Source: Trichocoleus sp. FACHB-40 (GTDB lineage Bacteria; Cyanobacteriota; Cyanobacteriia; Cyanobacteriales; FACHB-T130). Taken from it: 64,000 bases of DNA. The first letter of the stretch is position 1; every line of letters begins with the position of its first letter. The notes under the pieces were generated by a model. It searched no databases. It was not told the DNA's origin and saw only the letters and a program-made list of their open reading frames with translations. Shown piece after piece: positions 63,981-64,000 of this stretch. Location of the stretch: assembly GCF_014695915.1 (NCBI RefSeq), contig NZ_JACJPF010000024.1, positions 96,892 to 160,891 of the forward strand. The letters run 5' to 3'. The translations under genes and the position numbers were made by a program.

Positions 63981-64000
63981 ATGACCCCTGAACAAAAGGA
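63981..64000 (+). CDS. Start of a gene continuing beyond the window
   Basis: An ATG at 63981 follows GGAGGAG with seven-base spacing, a strong ribosome-binding site, and opens MTPEQK before the window ends. Only six residues are visible, so no function can be given. Confidence 0.55.

Overview
The window comes from a cyanobacterium. The palindrome GCGATCGC (HIP1) is scattered through genes and spacers. The gene set is typically cyanobacterial: an RRM protein beside rpsU, HemJ, DUF2605/DUF2973, DUF2811, DUF3082, neutral invertase and PAS/GAF sensor kinases. Short heptamer repeats of the GGGGATT type and decayed genes suggest a large filamentous genome. I cannot name the genus.

Layout. 1-2.1 kb: the end of an unrecognised gene, the 3' half of a tRNA-Ala(UGC), a Crp-family regulator and a PLP-dependent ammonia-lyase/racemase. 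2.4-16.6 kb: a large signalling block. It holds a CBS/multi-PAS histidine kinase with a response regulator-(dead GGDEF)-EAL protein, facing an operon of a LOV-containing hybrid kinase, a single-domain response regulator and an Hpt-REC-REC-GGDEF cyclase. Together these could form a light- or redox-fed c-di-GMP circuit. 16.8-19.7 kb: a DUF924 protein, a frameshifted GNAT acetyltransferase and an SLH/DUF3747 envelope protein. 19.7-26.7 kb: an operon of a BMP-type binding lipoprotein and two paralogous sensor kinases, the last with decayed ATP-binding motifs. 27-33.6 kb: a frameshifted DEDDh exonuclease, murF, a conserved protein of unknown function, rbp-rpsU, pth, hemJ and DUF2811.

33.8-44 kb: four DnaA-box-like sites at 21-22 bp spacing, an HD-GYP protein, DUF3082, ispE, rsmA, three tandem AIM24/TIGR00266 genes, an M48 protease, a coiled-coil protein, thrB and a secreted protein. 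44-53 kb: thrS, DUF2605/DUF2973, a glycogen-debranching-type enzyme, neutral invertase, a glycosyltransferase with a decayed partial copy, and a membrane protein. 53-60.8 kb: a dying cytochrome P450 and a remnant of a second copy, a CPA1 antiporter, mutL, a TPR remnant, a rhodanese-like protein without its catalytic Cys, and an orphan-looking cytosine-C5 methyltransferase.

61-64 kb is the most striking part. A near-consensus promoter is followed by an RNA element that reads as a circularly permuted tRNA: T arm and 3' acceptor strand first, a four-base loop, then 5' acceptor strand and D arm. It is closed by an outer stem and lies just upstream of a TROVE/vWA (Ro60, Rsr) gene. This is the layout expected of a bacterial Y RNA with a tRNA-mimicking module. 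A second stem-loop with the same apparent Ro-binding motif pair sits between it and the rsr start codon. Three small overlapping genes of unknown function face rsr from downstream.
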